A stretch of 64,000 nt of DNA from CALJDF01 sp038121105 (GCA_038121105.1 JAYONB010000005.1:62001-126000), one strand, 5' to 3'. Shown: positions 32,917-42,433, numbered from the stretch's first letter. The notes: a model not told the origin generated them from the sequence alone. Program-made: numbers and translations.

Positions 32917-34279
32917 TCACTTCGTTGGCCGAATCGCGCCGATCTTTGGCGGCGATCAGTCGGCGGATTTGTGCCTGTTTGGCGGCCGTCAAAGGGAAGC
33001 CCCACATCAGCGCGATGGCAGCCACTTTGAAGACCACCGGAACGATGGCGTAGAGGATGGCGAGGGTGAGGAGCGTCTCGGGCAGATTGTCGCCGACGAC
33101 GCGTTGGAAATCGACGAACTCGAGGATGGGAAAGGCGATTCCAGCCGCCAGTGCTAGCGACAGTTTTTGCGTGATCGACCAAACCGCAAAGAAGATTCCG
33201 GTGCGCTTCTCGCGATGCCGTAGTTCGTCGAGGTCGACAACGTCGGCTTGCATGGCGGGCGGCAGCACTAGGTCGGCGCCCAACCCGAAGCCCGTGAAGA
33301 GTGAGATGACCAGAAGCCACATTGCGTCGCCGGCACCGAGTAAGGGCACCCACACGAAAAAGGCGCACACCAAGATCATGGCGGCGGTCCACACGCGATG
33401 TTTCCCGTAACGCTTCGATAGAACCAGCCAGAACGGCACGCTGAGAAGAGCCATCACGAAATAGACGCCGAGAATCCAACTCAACATCGTGTCGCTGGCG
33501 CGGAGGTTGTGCTGCACAAACAGCAAGAACAAGGTGATCGGAAACCCGTTCGCAATGCTGTTCAGAAAGAAGGCGGCGACGAGGCGTTGAAACGGTTTGT
33601 TGCTGCGGACGGCGGCGCGGGCGCGGGCAAAGGTAAGGCGCTGTTCGAGCGACTTCGGTTGATCGGGCACGAACCGTACCGCGATCGCCACTGCAATGGG
33701 CAAGGTGATCACGACGATGAGCGCGGTGACGCGAAGAGCTTCAGCGCGGTCGCTCTGCAAGGCCGCGACCAGCACGGCGGCGGTGATTCCGCCGGCTAGG
33801 ACGAAAATCTGTCGGAAGGATGTGACCCGGGCGCGCTCGTGGTAGTGCCCGGAAATCTCGGCGCCCCAAGCGTTGTACGGGATGAGAATCATCGTCCCGC
33901 CGATATAGAGGGCGATCGTCCAGCCCAAGAGATAGCCGCCCCCGACGTTCTCGCCGGGAACCAACAGGAACCACAAACTGACTAAGGCGATCGGCGCTCC
34001 GAGGACCATCCAAGGCCGGCGCCGGCCCCACCGGGTGTTGATGTGATCGCTTAGGATTCCGACGAGCGGGTCGGACACGGCGTCCCAAATACGCGAGCCC
34101 AAAAGGATGGCGCCGACGAGCCCAAGACCCAACCCGAGGTCCTGGGCATAGAAAGTCGGCAGCACCACGAACAGCGGCAGGGTCAGAATAGTGGTGGGTA
34201 AGCTAGGTAGCCCATAGGCGACCAGTGTCGCCAACCGTAGCGATTCCGAGCGGTTAGGGTCGGGCGCGGTCACGGGCAA
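32903..34279 (-). CDS. MFS transporter, GPH (MelB-like) family
   Basis: A 458-residue inner-membrane transporter with about twelve hydrophobic segments. The loop motif WGRRRPWMVLGAP is diagnostic of the glycoside-pentoside-hexuronide:cation symporter family (MelB-like), as is the early SDPLVGILSDHINT. The substrate cannot be predicted; in lipid-linked clusters of this kind it is unlikely to be a sugar. The gene is on the minus strand at the right end of the cfa cluster and its 3' end overlaps the NTF2-like gene by 14 nt. No signal peptide apart from the first membrane segment. Confidence 0.9.
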   Translation of the reverse strand: MPVTAPDPNRSESLRLATLVAYGLPSLPTTILTLPLFVVLPTFYAQDLGLGLGLVGAILLGSRIWDAVSDPLVGILSDHINTRWGRRRPWMVLGAPIALVSLWFLLVPGENVGGGYLLGWTIALYIGGTMILIPYNAWGAEISGHYHERARVTSFRQIFVLAGGITAAVLVAALQSDRAEALRVTALIVVITLPIAVAIAVRFVPDQPKSLEQRLTFARARAAVRSNKPFQRLVAAFFLNSIANGFPITLFLLFVQHNLRASDTMLSWILGVYFVMALLSVPFWLVLSKRYGKHRVWTAAMILVCAFFVWVPLLGAGDAMWLLVISLFTGFGLGADLVLPPAMQADVVDLDELRHREKRTGIFFAVWSITQKLSLALAAGIAFPILEFVDFQRVVGDNLPETLLTLAILYAIVPVVFKVAAIALMWGFPLTAAKQAQIRRLIAAKDRRDSANEVTTPA

Positions 34280-34325
34280 CGACCCGCCAGAGCGCGCCGG
34301 GCATCCTGGGAAGGGGTGTTCGAGG

Positions 34326-34808
34326 TCAAAGGGGTTGAAACACTTCCAAAAACTGGCCGTCGGGGTCGGTCGCCATCAGGACGATGGCGGGGATGAAGTT
34401 CCCCTCAGCGTCACCGAGGTTTCGCCCTTCGGTCGGCGGCATCAACAAAGTGCCGCCATGTTCTGGGATCGCCTCGGCGACGGCACGGGCGTCCGATGTT
34501 TCCAATACCAAGGCGGCGTTGCCATGGCCGAGACGTGACGACCGCGGCGTGTCGGGAAGGGGCGGGTTCTTCAACTCCATGAGGCCGATGAGCCCGATCA
34601 ACGGATCCCGACCCTGCATCATCACGAAGCGCATATTTCCCTCTCGGCCCGGCGCGTCGACCGGAAAGTCCGGGACGACGGACAGAGGCATTTCTCGGTC
34701 GATATAGACCGAAAGTCCGAAGACCCCGCGGTAGAATCCGATGGACCGATCCATGTCGCGAACGAAGATGCTGGCCCGACGAAGGACGCTTTGGGGGGTG
34801 GAGGGCAT
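34326..34808 (-). CDS. VOC-superfamily (glyoxalase-like) protein
   Basis: A 160-residue vicinal-oxygen-chelate protein with two beta-alpha-beta-beta-beta halves: RRASIFVRDMDRSIGFYRGVFG at the N-terminus and ALVLETSDARAVAEAI with MATDPDGQFLEVFQP in the second. The usual metal positions are only partly recognisable; the C-terminal Glu in LEVFQP is present. Members include glyoxalase I, extradiol dioxygenases and resistance proteins; none is favoured. The start is placed at ATG 34808, close to the first strand; 25 further residues from 34883 look non-coding. Its 3' end is 46 nt from the start of the MFS gene on the same strand. Confidence 0.85.
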   Translation of the reverse strand: MPSTPQSVLRRASIFVRDMDRSIGFYRGVFGLSVYIDREMPLSVVPDFPVDAPGREGNMRFVMMQGRDPLIGLIGLMELKNPPLPDTPRSSRLGHGNAALVLETSDARAVAEAIPEHGGTLLMPPTEGRNLGDAEGNFIPAIVLMATDPDGQFLEVFQPL

Positions 34809-35054
34809 GGGTGAGCCAATGCGGTGCAAACGGCACCCAGCGTACCGTTCCCGGCGCGCGGGCACTAGACCGAACGCGCGCAAACGGTATCCCTTTTCGC
34901 CCTCACGGTAACGCGTTCGTGGGGGTCAAGGCGTTCAGATTCCGCATGACGTTGCCGTACGGGCCGCGCTACTTTAGGGCCCGTCATTGTGCGTTTCGGG
35001 GCAAGGCGGCGTACGGCAATGTGTAGGCGCAAGCGCGCAATGAGGTCGGGTTTA

Positions 35055-36356
35055 ATGAACCAAATAGCGAAACCTATCGCCGGGGCACTTCTGCTTGTCG
35101 CGGCGACCTTGCTTGGGTTGAGCTCGGGAGCGTTGGCGCAAGAGCTACCCGGTCGGGCGGCGGCCTTGGACGCCAACAAGAACGGCGTGATCGACCGCGA
35201 CGAAGCGCGCGGGCCGCTGGCGTCCAACTTCGACACCATCGATCGAGACAAGAGCGGCGGTATCGATGGTGCGGAGTTGGCGGCGTTTTTCGGGGGCGGC
35301 GGCAGTGGGGCGGCCGTCGTTGCGGACGCGGTGATCGAAGAAGATCTTAGTCAGACAACCCCTGTGATCGGTCAATTGGTGGCGCGTCAAGCCGGGCCGG
35401 TTTCGGCCCGCGTGTCCGGCCCGGTCGAATCGGTACAAGTCCAAGTAGGCGATCGCGTCAAGAAAGGCGATGTTCTCGTCGTCGTCGCATCGGACAGGCT
35501 TCAGTCCGAAAGCGACCGCAACCTTGCGCTGGTCGAACAGAAACAGGCGATGGTGGCGATCGCGGAAGCCGAGTTGGAAAAACTGCGCCAAGAACGGCAA
35601 CGCATCGACGATCTCCGCCAATCGTCGGCGTTCTCCCAAAAACGGCGTGACGATGTCATTCAAGACGTGGCCATGAAACAGGGCAGCTTGGCGAATCGGA
35701 CGGCGGAGCTGGCGCAGGCCGTCGAACAATTGAACCGCGCCAATATCGATCTTCGGGATGCCGCAGTCCGCGCACCCTACGATGGCGTAGTGACGGCCAA
35801 AATGACCGAGGTCGGCGCATACGTCGCGGTCGGGTCGCCGGTTGTCACGTTAGTCAACCAAAAAACCCTTGAGATCGAGGTTCAAGTGCCGACCAGTCGG
35901 TTGGGAGGGTTGCGCCCCGGCGCGGAGGTGCAAATCGCGCTGGACGACGGCACGCGGCACAAGGCTAAGGTCCGTGCTGTAGTGCCCGAGGAGAACCCGC
36001 TCACACGAACGCGCGCGGTGCGCCTCACGCCGACGCTCGGCGATGTCCTCAAACCACCGGCGCTCTATCAGAGCGTGACGGTGGGCGTACCTCTTGGCGG
36101 GGCCGATAAGGTCGTGACCGTCCATAAAGATGCGGTGACTCGAGACGAAGGACGGCCTCTGGTTTTCGTGGTTGCCGGTGGGCGTGTCGAACGCCGCGAC
36201 GTGGTTTTGGGAGAGAGCGTCGGGCAGCGCTTTGCGGTCATTCGCGGGCTGCAAGCCGGCGAGCGCGTCGTCGTACGCGGCAACGAGCAGCTTTCCTCAG
36301 GCGATGCGGTGCGGGTCATCAGCGAATCCGGCGCATCGCCTCAAAGGACGAACTAG
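35055..36356 (+). CDS. RND efflux periplasmic adaptor with N-terminal EF-hand pair
   Basis: A 433-residue membrane-fusion protein linking an RND pump to an outer-membrane channel. After a signal peptide (about 1-28, ending GALAQE) come two canonical EF-hand loops: D39-N41-N43-G44-I46-D47-E50 and D63-D65-S67-G68-I70-D71-E74. The normal adaptor follows: lipoyl half SGPVESVQVQVGDRVKKGD, a coiled-coil hairpin (about 155-235, rich in Glu/Gln/Leu), second lipoyl half VRAPYDGVVTAKMTEVGAYV, beta-barrel and membrane-proximal domains. Calcium-binding loops are not part of AcrA-type adaptors. Start at 35055 follows GAGGTCGGG. The RND gene begins on the next base after its stop. Confidence 0.92.
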   Translation: MNQIAKPIAGALLLVAATLLGLSSGALAQELPGRAAALDANKNGVIDRDEARGPLASNFDTIDRDKSGGIDGAELAAFFGGGGSGAAVVADAVIEEDLSQTTPVIGQLVARQAGPVSARVSGPVESVQVQVGDRVKKGDVLVVVASDRLQSESDRNLALVEQKQAMVAIAEAELEKLRQERQRIDDLRQSSAFSQKRRDDVIQDVAMKQGSLANRTAELAQAVEQLNRANIDLRDAAVRAPYDGVVTAKMTEVGAYVAVGSPVVTLVNQKTLEIEVQVPTSRLGGLRPGAEVQIALDDGTRHKAKVRAVVPEENPLTRTRAVRLTPTLGDVLKPPALYQSVTVGVPLGGADKVVTVHKDAVTRDEGRPLVFVVAGGRVERRDVVLGESVGQRFAVIRGLQAGERVVVRGNEQLSSGDAVRVISESGASPQRTN

Positions 36357-39300
36357 ATGAACATCATCCTTCTGTCGATCCAGCGACCGATCGCCGTCGT
36401 CGCGGCGGTGATCATGGTGGTGCTGTTCGGCTGGGTGTCCCTCGACCGCATTCCCATTCAGATGGCGCCGGACGTTCGGCAGCCGGTCATCCGGGTGGCC
36501 ACGCTGTGGCCCGGCGCTGCCCCTGCCGAAGTCGAGCGGGAGATCATCAACCGGCAAGAGGAAGTCCTCAAAGGCATTGAAGGTCTCCAGCGCATGGAGT
36601 CCACGGCGCGCAACAACCAAGCCAGCGTCGAGTTGGAGTTCACGCCTGATGCCGACCTCAACCGTTCGCTGTTGCTCGTGGCGAACCGGTTGGATCGGGT
36701 GACCGGGTATCCGGAAGAAGCGGACGAGCCGACGCTGAGTACGTTCGGCACGGAAGATAACTCGATCGCTTGGTTTACGTTGCGTCGGGCGCCGGGAAAC
36801 ACACAAGACCTGACGAGCTATTCGGGGTTCCTGCGCGACGTCGTGCAAGACGGCATCGAGCGCGTTGACGGGGTTGCCGGGGTCAACGTTTGGGGCGCCA
36901 CCGAGCAAGAAATGCGGATCGAAATCGATCCCGAACGACTCGCGCAATACGCGCTGACGGTGAATGACGTGGTGGGGCGCTTGCGGTCTGCGAACGCGTC
37001 CGTAACCGGGGGCGATGTCGACGAAGGAAAGCGACGCTACGTCGTGCGCACCGAGGGAGATTTCACCTCAGTCGACCAAGTGCGCTCAATCTTGTTGCGT
37101 AGCGATACGCAAGGTGCCGGTGTCGGCCGTGTCTCGGTCGGCGATATCGCCGACGTCTTCGTTCAATTCAAGGAACGCAACGCCATCGCCAAGACGATGG
37201 GTGAACCGTCGATGACGTTGAGTATCACCGGTCAGCAGGGCGCCAACGTCATCGAGACGATGGAGCGCATCCGCAACAAGGCGCGGGAACTTGCCGAAGG
37301 GCCTCTCAAAGAAGCCGGCTTGGTCGCGACACAGATCTTCGACGAGACCGACTATATCAAGTCGGCGATCAATCTCGTGCTGCAGAACGTTGTAGTGGGG
37401 GGTGCGCTGGCGATCGTGGTTCTCTTGGTGTTCCTGCGATCCTGGCGACCGACATTCGTCGTGGCGCTTTCGATTCCCGTGTCGGTCGTTGGTTCGTTCG
37501 TCGCCATGGCGGTCCTCGGCCGATCGCTCAATGTTATCAGCTTGGCGGGCATCGCATTTGCCGTCGGGATGGTGGTCGATGCAGCGATTGTGGTTCTGGA
37601 GAACATCTACAGATTGCGGCAACAAGGGCGCTCCGCGCGGGATGCCGCCTTCGAAGGGGCCACCCAGGTCTGGCCGGCGGTTCTGGTCTCCGCACTCACC
37701 ACGGTGATGGTGTTCATTCCGATCTTGGCGATGGATTTGGAGGCGGGGCAGCTGTTCCGCGACATTGCGGTTGCGATTTCGGTCTCCGTCATGTTGTCGT
37801 TGTTGGTTTCGGTCACCCTGATCCCGGCGCTTGCCAATCGGCTGCTGGCGGGTGGCGAAGCCAGCCTCAACAAGATGATTCCGTTGCCCGGTATCGACCG
37901 GTTTGGCCGCGCGTTTTCCGCATTTTGGGTTTGGTTTTCGCGGTTGGTGGTGGCGCGCAAAGGGGTCGCGGCGGGTGTCATATTAGTTGTTACGGGCGCC
38001 GCCGTTGTCTTCTCCGCCAGCGTCTTGCCCAAGGTCGATTATCTGCCGACCGGAAACCGAAACTTCGTCTTCGGGTTCATTCAGCCGCCGTCGGGCTACA
38101 ACCTAAGGACCACGGAAACGATTACGAACCGCATCGAATCGGGCACCCGGTCCTACTGGGCCGGCGAAGCACAAGGGAACGTTCTCGAGATCGATGGCGT
38201 GCCGCTGCTCAAGCACTATTTTTCCATCGCCCTACAGGGGCGCGCCTTTGTCGGCGGTACGACGGTCGACGAACGCCGCGCGGGTGAAATCATTCCCTTG
38301 TTGCAGAACCCGGCGCGAGGCGAACCCGGGACGCTCGCGTTCATGTTCCAGCCCTCGCTCTTTGGCCGATCGGTGGGGGGTGGCCGATCTATCGATATCG
38401 ATATCTCGGGCGCCGATTTGCGGGTTCTTTTTGAAGTTGCCCAAGGAACCTTCGACCGTATTCAACAGGTCCTACCGTTTAGCGGCGGCCACCGGACCCG
38501 TCCCCGTCCTGGACTAGAATTTGGCGCCCCCGAGGTTCGAGTTTTGCCGGACAGAACGCGTCTCGCGGACAACGGTCTCACGGCGCGCGAACTTGGTCAG
38601 ACTGTTGATGCCTTCAATGACGGCCTGCGAGTTGCCGAGATCAATTTCGGGGGCAAGAGGATCGATCTGACGTTGGCGGGTCGTGCGCCGGTGCAAGAAC
38701 GAACCCAAGGAATCGCCGCTTTGCCCGTCGTAACGCGCGAAGGCCGGATCATGCCGGTGGAAAGCCTCGCCGATGTCGTGGTCACGTCAGGCCCAACGGA
38801 AATTCGTCGCGTGGAGCGCGCCCGCACGGTGACCCTCCAGGTTTCGCCCGCCCAGACGATGCCGCTGCAGGAGGCCATCGACATCATCAACGATCAGGTT
38901 ATCGCCCCGATAGTCTCGGCGGGGCTCCCCGAAGGCGTTCGGTTCAACCTTTCGGGCTCCGCCGACAAGCTGTCCCAGACCATGGACGAGCTTTCCATCG
39001 ATCTTCTGTTGGCGCTCGTCATCGTGTTTCTCGTGATGGCGGTGTTGTTCGAGAGCTTCGTCTATCCGCTGATCATTATGCTCGCCGTTCCGGTCGCTGC
39101 TGCGGGTGGGCTTGCCGGACTCGCCCTCCTCAATCTCTATGTCATTCAGCCCCTGGACATGCTGACGATGTTGGGGTTTGTCATTCTGATTGGGATCGTC
39201 GTGAACAACGCGATTCTCTTAGTGCATCAGACGCTGCACAATATTCGAAAGGAAGGCATGCAACCCGAAGTGGCTATTGTCGAGGCCACTCGAAACCGCA

Positions 39301-39542
39301 TCCGACCGATCTTCAGCTCTACCCTGACCAGTGTCTTTGGCATGTTGCCGCTGGTTGTCTTTCCGGGCGCAGGTTCGGAGCTTTATCGCGGGTTGGGTTC
39401 CGTCGTGGTCGGTGGCCTTGCTCTATCGGCGGTTCTCACGATGGCCATCGTGCCCCCGATGATGTCGCTCACGGTGTCATGGATCGAAGGCCGTCGGTCG
39501 GGCCGCGGTAAAACGCCAGTTGCGCCCCAGCCGGCGCAGTAA
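36357..39542 (+). CDS. RND efflux pump inner-membrane subunit (AcrB superfamily)
   Basis: A 1061-residue proton-driven efflux transporter with about twelve membrane segments and two large periplasmic loops. Conserved segments are the N-terminal ILLSIQRPIAVV, LAGIAFAVGMVVDAAIVVLENIY (TM4) and LGFVILIGIVVNNAILLVH (TM10). Of the proton-relay residues known from AcrB, the first Asp of the TM4 pair is kept but the second is Ala, and the TM10 Lys is Asn, as in several non-AcrB subfamilies. The substrate is unknown. The ATG directly follows the adaptor stop with no gap. There is no TolC-type gene nearby, so the outer-membrane channel must be encoded elsewhere. Confidence 0.95.
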   Translation: MNIILLSIQRPIAVVAAVIMVVLFGWVSLDRIPIQMAPDVRQPVIRVATLWPGAAPAEVEREIINRQEEVLKGIEGLQRMESTARNNQASVELEFTPDADLNRSLLLVANRLDRVTGYPEEADEPTLSTFGTEDNSIAWFTLRRAPGNTQDLTSYSGFLRDVVQDGIERVDGVAGVNVWGATEQEMRIEIDPERLAQYALTVNDVVGRLRSANASVTGGDVDEGKRRYVVRTEGDFTSVDQVRSILLRSDTQGAGVGRVSVGDIADVFVQFKERNAIAKTMGEPSMTLSITGQQGANVIETMERIRNKARELAEGPLKEAGLVATQIFDETDYIKSAINLVLQNVVVGGALAIVVLLVFLRSWRPTFVVALSIPVSVVGSFVAMAVLGRSLNVISLAGIAFAVGMVVDAAIVVLENIYRLRQQGRSARDAAFEGATQVWPAVLVSALTTVMVFIPILAMDLEAGQLFRDIAVAISVSVMLSLLVSVTLIPALANRLLAGGEASLNKMIPLPGIDRFGRAFSAFWVWFSRLVVARKGVAAGVILVVTGAAVVFSASVLPKVDYLPTGNRNFVFGFIQPPSGYNLRTTETITNRIESGTRSYWAGEAQGNVLEIDGVPLLKHYFSIALQGRAFVGGTTVDERRAGEIIPLLQNPARGEPGTLAFMFQPSLFGRSVGGGRSIDIDISGADLRVLFEVAQGTFDRIQQVLPFSGGHRTRPRPGLEFGAPEVRVLPDRTRLADNGLTARELGQTVDAFNDGLRVAEINFGGKRIDLTLAGRAPVQERTQGIAALPVVTREGRIMPVESLADVVVTSGPTEIRRVERARTVTLQVSPAQTMPLQEAIDIINDQVIAPIVSAGLPEGVRFNLSGSADKLSQTMDELSIDLLLALVIVFLVMAVLFESFVYPLIIMLAVPVAAAGGLAGLALLNLYVIQPLDMLTMLGFVILIGIVVNNAILLVHQTLHNIRKEGMQPEVAIVEATRNRIRPIFSSTLTSVFGMLPLVVFPGAGSELYRGLGSVVVGGLALSAVLTMAIVPPMMSLTVSWIEGRRSGRGKTPVAPQPAQ

Positions 39543-39560
39543 CGACTGCGATTCCTGCGC

Positions 39561-40805
39561 TTAGAGCGAGGTTCCTAGTTTTTTTGCGCCGGTGAGGTTC
39601 GCGCCGGTCGTGTCGGTATCATCGACCTCTGCGTTCTCGAAATTCGCTTCACGAAGATCGCTTTGACGCAGGTTGGCACTGGTCAGGTTAGCTTCAGCAA
39701 AATCTCCCCGCACCAGGAGCGCATTGGAAAGATTCGCACCCGAAAGGTCGGCGCCGCGGAAAACAGTATTCTCCGCGGCGATGCCGTGCAGATCGCCGCT
39801 TCGAATATTGGCAAGGCGCAGATTGGCGCCTGACATCGCGCTCTGGCGCAAGGTCGCGTCGCTCAAGTCCGATCGCCGTTCATCACCGGTGGCGGCGCCA
39901 CTGGCGCTAAGAATATCGGTCGGTTCGAAACGTGCGTCCTCGAGACGGGCATGACGGATCTTGGCCGACTTTAGCGACGCGCCGGCGAAATCGGTTCGCC
40001 TTAGGTCTGCGCCGTTGAGCGTCGCACCATCAAGCTCCGCCAGGACAAGAAAGGCGCCGGGAAGGGCTGCGCCCTTTAGGTTGGCTCCTTTGAGATTCGC
40101 GCCGCTGAGGTAGGCAGCGCCCAAATTGATGCCGCTCAGGTCGCGACCGGCGAAATCGGCGCGCGTCCCTTTCGCACCGAACGAGTCGACCCACAGCGCA
40201 TGTTCACGCAGGATCTTTTGGATATCGTCCGGCAAGGAAGCGCCCACTTTGTTGACCTTCGCGCCGGTCAACTCTGTGCCTTCTAAATTCGTTTTCAGCA
40301 GCAGCGCGCCGCGCAGATTGGTTCCCGTTGCATTGGCCCCGGAAAGGTCTGCATCACTTAGGTCGCAGGCTCCGAGGTCAGCATGCTGAAGTTGCGCCTT
40401 GGCGAACGACGCGCGTTCAAGTGCAGCGCCATATAGGACGGTCTTCAGTTCCGAGCGGTCTGCTGCCGTGGCCGGCCGCAAGTCGGTGCCGGCGAAATTT
40501 GCCTCAGTCAGCTTTGCGTTCGTTAGCTTTGCGCCACGGAGTTCGGCGAATTCGAAATTCGCACCTTGGGCGTCCGCGTCTTCAAAATTGCTTAGAGAGA
40601 GCGATGCCCGACCGAAATCGGTACCCGTGAGGACGCAGCGCGAAAAGTCGGTTCCTGTAAGAACCGATTCTCGAAGGTTGAGTCCGGGGAGGCGAAGCCC
40701 GGAAAGATTCTCTCCCTCAATGTGAGCCCGCTTGCCATGCGGCTCACGTCGGGAGAACCGTTCGTGGGCCCGCAGGACCTCCACGAACTCCTGAGCGGTC
40801 AGCAT
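39561..40805 (-). CDS. Pentapeptide-repeat protein, paralogue of the 21824 gene
   Basis: A 414-residue pentapeptide-repeat protein. The N-terminal cap FVEVLRAHERF...HGKRA matches FVDMLRRHDRF...GGKRA of the protein at 21824. A second cap, ILREHALWVDS...GTRA near residue 205, again precedes a fresh run of A(D/N)LXX repeats, as in its paralogue. The beta-helix runs nearly to the C-terminus, ending NLTGAKKLGTSL. I place the start at ATG 40805; sixty-three upstream residues in frame look non-coding. Convergent with the RND gene and divergent from the amidohydrolase. No membrane partner gene sits beside this copy. Confidence 0.9.
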   Translation of the reverse strand: MLTAQEFVEVLRAHERFSRREPHGKRAHIEGENLSGLRLPGLNLRESVLTGTDFSRCVLTGTDFGRASLSLSNFEDADAQGANFEFAELRGAKLTNAKLTEANFAGTDLRPATAADRSELKTVLYGAALERASFAKAQLQHADLGACDLSDADLSGANATGTNLRGALLLKTNLEGTELTGAKVNKVGASLPDDIQKILREHALWVDSFGAKGTRADFAGRDLSGINLGAAYLSGANLKGANLKGAALPGAFLVLAELDGATLNGADLRRTDFAGASLKSAKIRHARLEDARFEPTDILSASGAATGDERRSDLSDATLRQSAMSGANLRLANIRSGDLHGIAAENTVFRGADLSGANLSNALLVRGDFAEANLTSANLRQSDLREANFENAEVDDTDTTGANLTGAKKLGTSL

Positions 40806-40983
40806 TTCGTTGCTGAACCGCCGGAAAAACAAACCATCACTACCAACCAAACTCGTGCGGCACGAATATCCAAGAGATGGCGTTCCCCGGCGCCAAATAC
40901 CAGCATTACTAATAGGGGCTTCTAGTAAAATGCGAATTAAGATGGGCCTAACGGGATCAGAAAACAGGGGAGCGAACCCAAAA

Positions 40984-42387
40984 ATGGCAGGCAAACAGGC
41001 GCCCCAAGGGGCCTATATCGTCGATGCAGGGTGGATTTTGGCCTATGGCGAAGAGGGATCTCACCTCCTTGAGGGGGGGTCGATCCGCGTCGAAAACGAC
41101 ATAATCGTCGAGGTGAGTGCCACGCGGTTAGCCGGCGAGGGACCGCGTCTTTCGCTGCCCGAGCAGATTCTGATGCCCGGCCTGATCAGCGGTCATACCC
41201 ACGTTGCCAGCGCCACACCGACCCGAGGCCTGATTGAGGGCGGCCGGTCCTATTCGCGGCCCATCAAGTTGATGGATCAGTTGTCGGACCAGGAACTCGA
41301 CGACCTAACCGCTTTCAATCTGGCCGAGGTTGTGAAGGCCGGGTGCACCACGCAGGTGGAAATGAGCCTCAGTCTGCGACAGGCGGAATCCTATGTCCGC
41401 GTCGCCGGCGCCTGGGGCGTGCGCGGATTTCCCGGCGGCATGATCCCCGGCACCTCGCGGCTCGATAGCATTTGGTTTCGAGAGGACGATCAGGCCCTGT
41501 TCGATTCGGTTCCGGGAACCCTGGAAGAGATCGCCGCGAACTTCGAATTCGGAAAAAAACATCTGGGTTCGCACAACGGACGCATCATGCCGATGATGGC
41601 GCCCCATGCGACTGATACCCATACCGATGAAACGATGTCGGCCATCGTGAAAGCCGCCGCCGAGTTGGGTACGGGCATTCATATTCATCTTTCTCAACGA
41701 GACTCCGAAACCGAAGCCGTTCGGCGGTTGCACGACGGCCTGTCACCGACGCAGTGGTTGGAGAAACTAGGTGCCTTCGAAGGGCCGTTTTTCGGCGCGC
41801 ATATGATGGCGTTGGATTGGGGCACCGATCCGGAGATCCTCAAGCGGCACGGGGCGGTCTACGCGCATTGCCCGTCCGCCGGTGGTGCGGGGGGTGCGAC
41901 CCAGCCCTACCCCGAGGCGTTGGGTGCCGGCATCGCGACCAACATCGCGATCGACACCCATTCCAACGACCTCATTGAGAACATCAAGCTTGCGGTGATT
42001 ACGGGGAAGGCTCGTGCGAAGCTCGTCGATGCGCCGTGGCCGACCATTTGGGGGGCGGTGGACGGTGCCACGGTCGTCGCGGCGGATGGACTGCGGCGCC
42101 CCGATCTTGGACGCATCGCGGTGGGCGCGAAGGCCGACTTCATTACGCTAGACCTGTCCGACTGGTTGGTGGGCGCGGGCACGTTGCCCCCGGAGCCACT
42201 GAACAATCTCCTGTATGCAAACGGGTCAATCGTTCGGAACGTGGCGGTCGACGGTCACTTTCTCGTTTTCGATGGTGGCCTGACCGTTGCAAAAGAGGAC
42301 GAGATTTTCGAACGCGGCGCCGTCGTCAACAAGAAGCTATGGGACCAACTCAAAGAAGAAGGGTGGTTCACGCCGACACCGCGGTAA
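40984..42387 (+). CDS. Atz/Trz-family amidohydrolase
   Basis: A 467-residue metal-dependent hydrolase of the chlorohydrolase / cytosine-deaminase-like group. Metal ligands can be read in order: SGHTHVAS (H-x-H), HIHLSQRDS (His), GAHMMALD (His) and AIDTHSND (Asp). The small N-terminal beta-sandwich begins IVDAGWILAYGEEG and the C-terminal one includes IAVGAKADFITLDLS. Members deaminate or dechlorinate purines, pterins, thioadenosine and triazines; the substrate here is open. Start choice: ATG 40984 has GGGGAG 11 bases upstream; in-frame ATGs at 40930 and 40942 are alternatives. It directly precedes the B12 riboswitch but is not controlled by it. Confidence 0.85.
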   Translation: MAGKQAPQGAYIVDAGWILAYGEEGSHLLEGGSIRVENDIIVEVSATRLAGEGPRLSLPEQILMPGLISGHTHVASATPTRGLIEGGRSYSRPIKLMDQLSDQELDDLTAFNLAEVVKAGCTTQVEMSLSLRQAESYVRVAGAWGVRGFPGGMIPGTSRLDSIWFREDDQALFDSVPGTLEEIAANFEFGKKHLGSHNGRIMPMMAPHATDTHTDETMSAIVKAAAELGTGIHIHLSQRDSETEAVRRLHDGLSPTQWLEKLGAFEGPFFGAHMMALDWGTDPEILKRHGAVYAHCPSAGGAGGATQPYPEALGAGIATNIAIDTHSNDLIENIKLAVITGKARAKLVDAPWPTIWGAVDGATVVAADGLRRPDLGRIAVGAKADFITLDLSDWLVGAGTLPPEPLNNLLYANGSIVRNVAVDGHFLVFDGGLTVAKEDEIFERGAVVNKKLWDQLKEEGWFTPTPR

Positions 42388-42433
42388 CGGGCCGCGCCGA
42401 GACGTCGCGGGCCCGCGCCAAACTGAATCCAAC

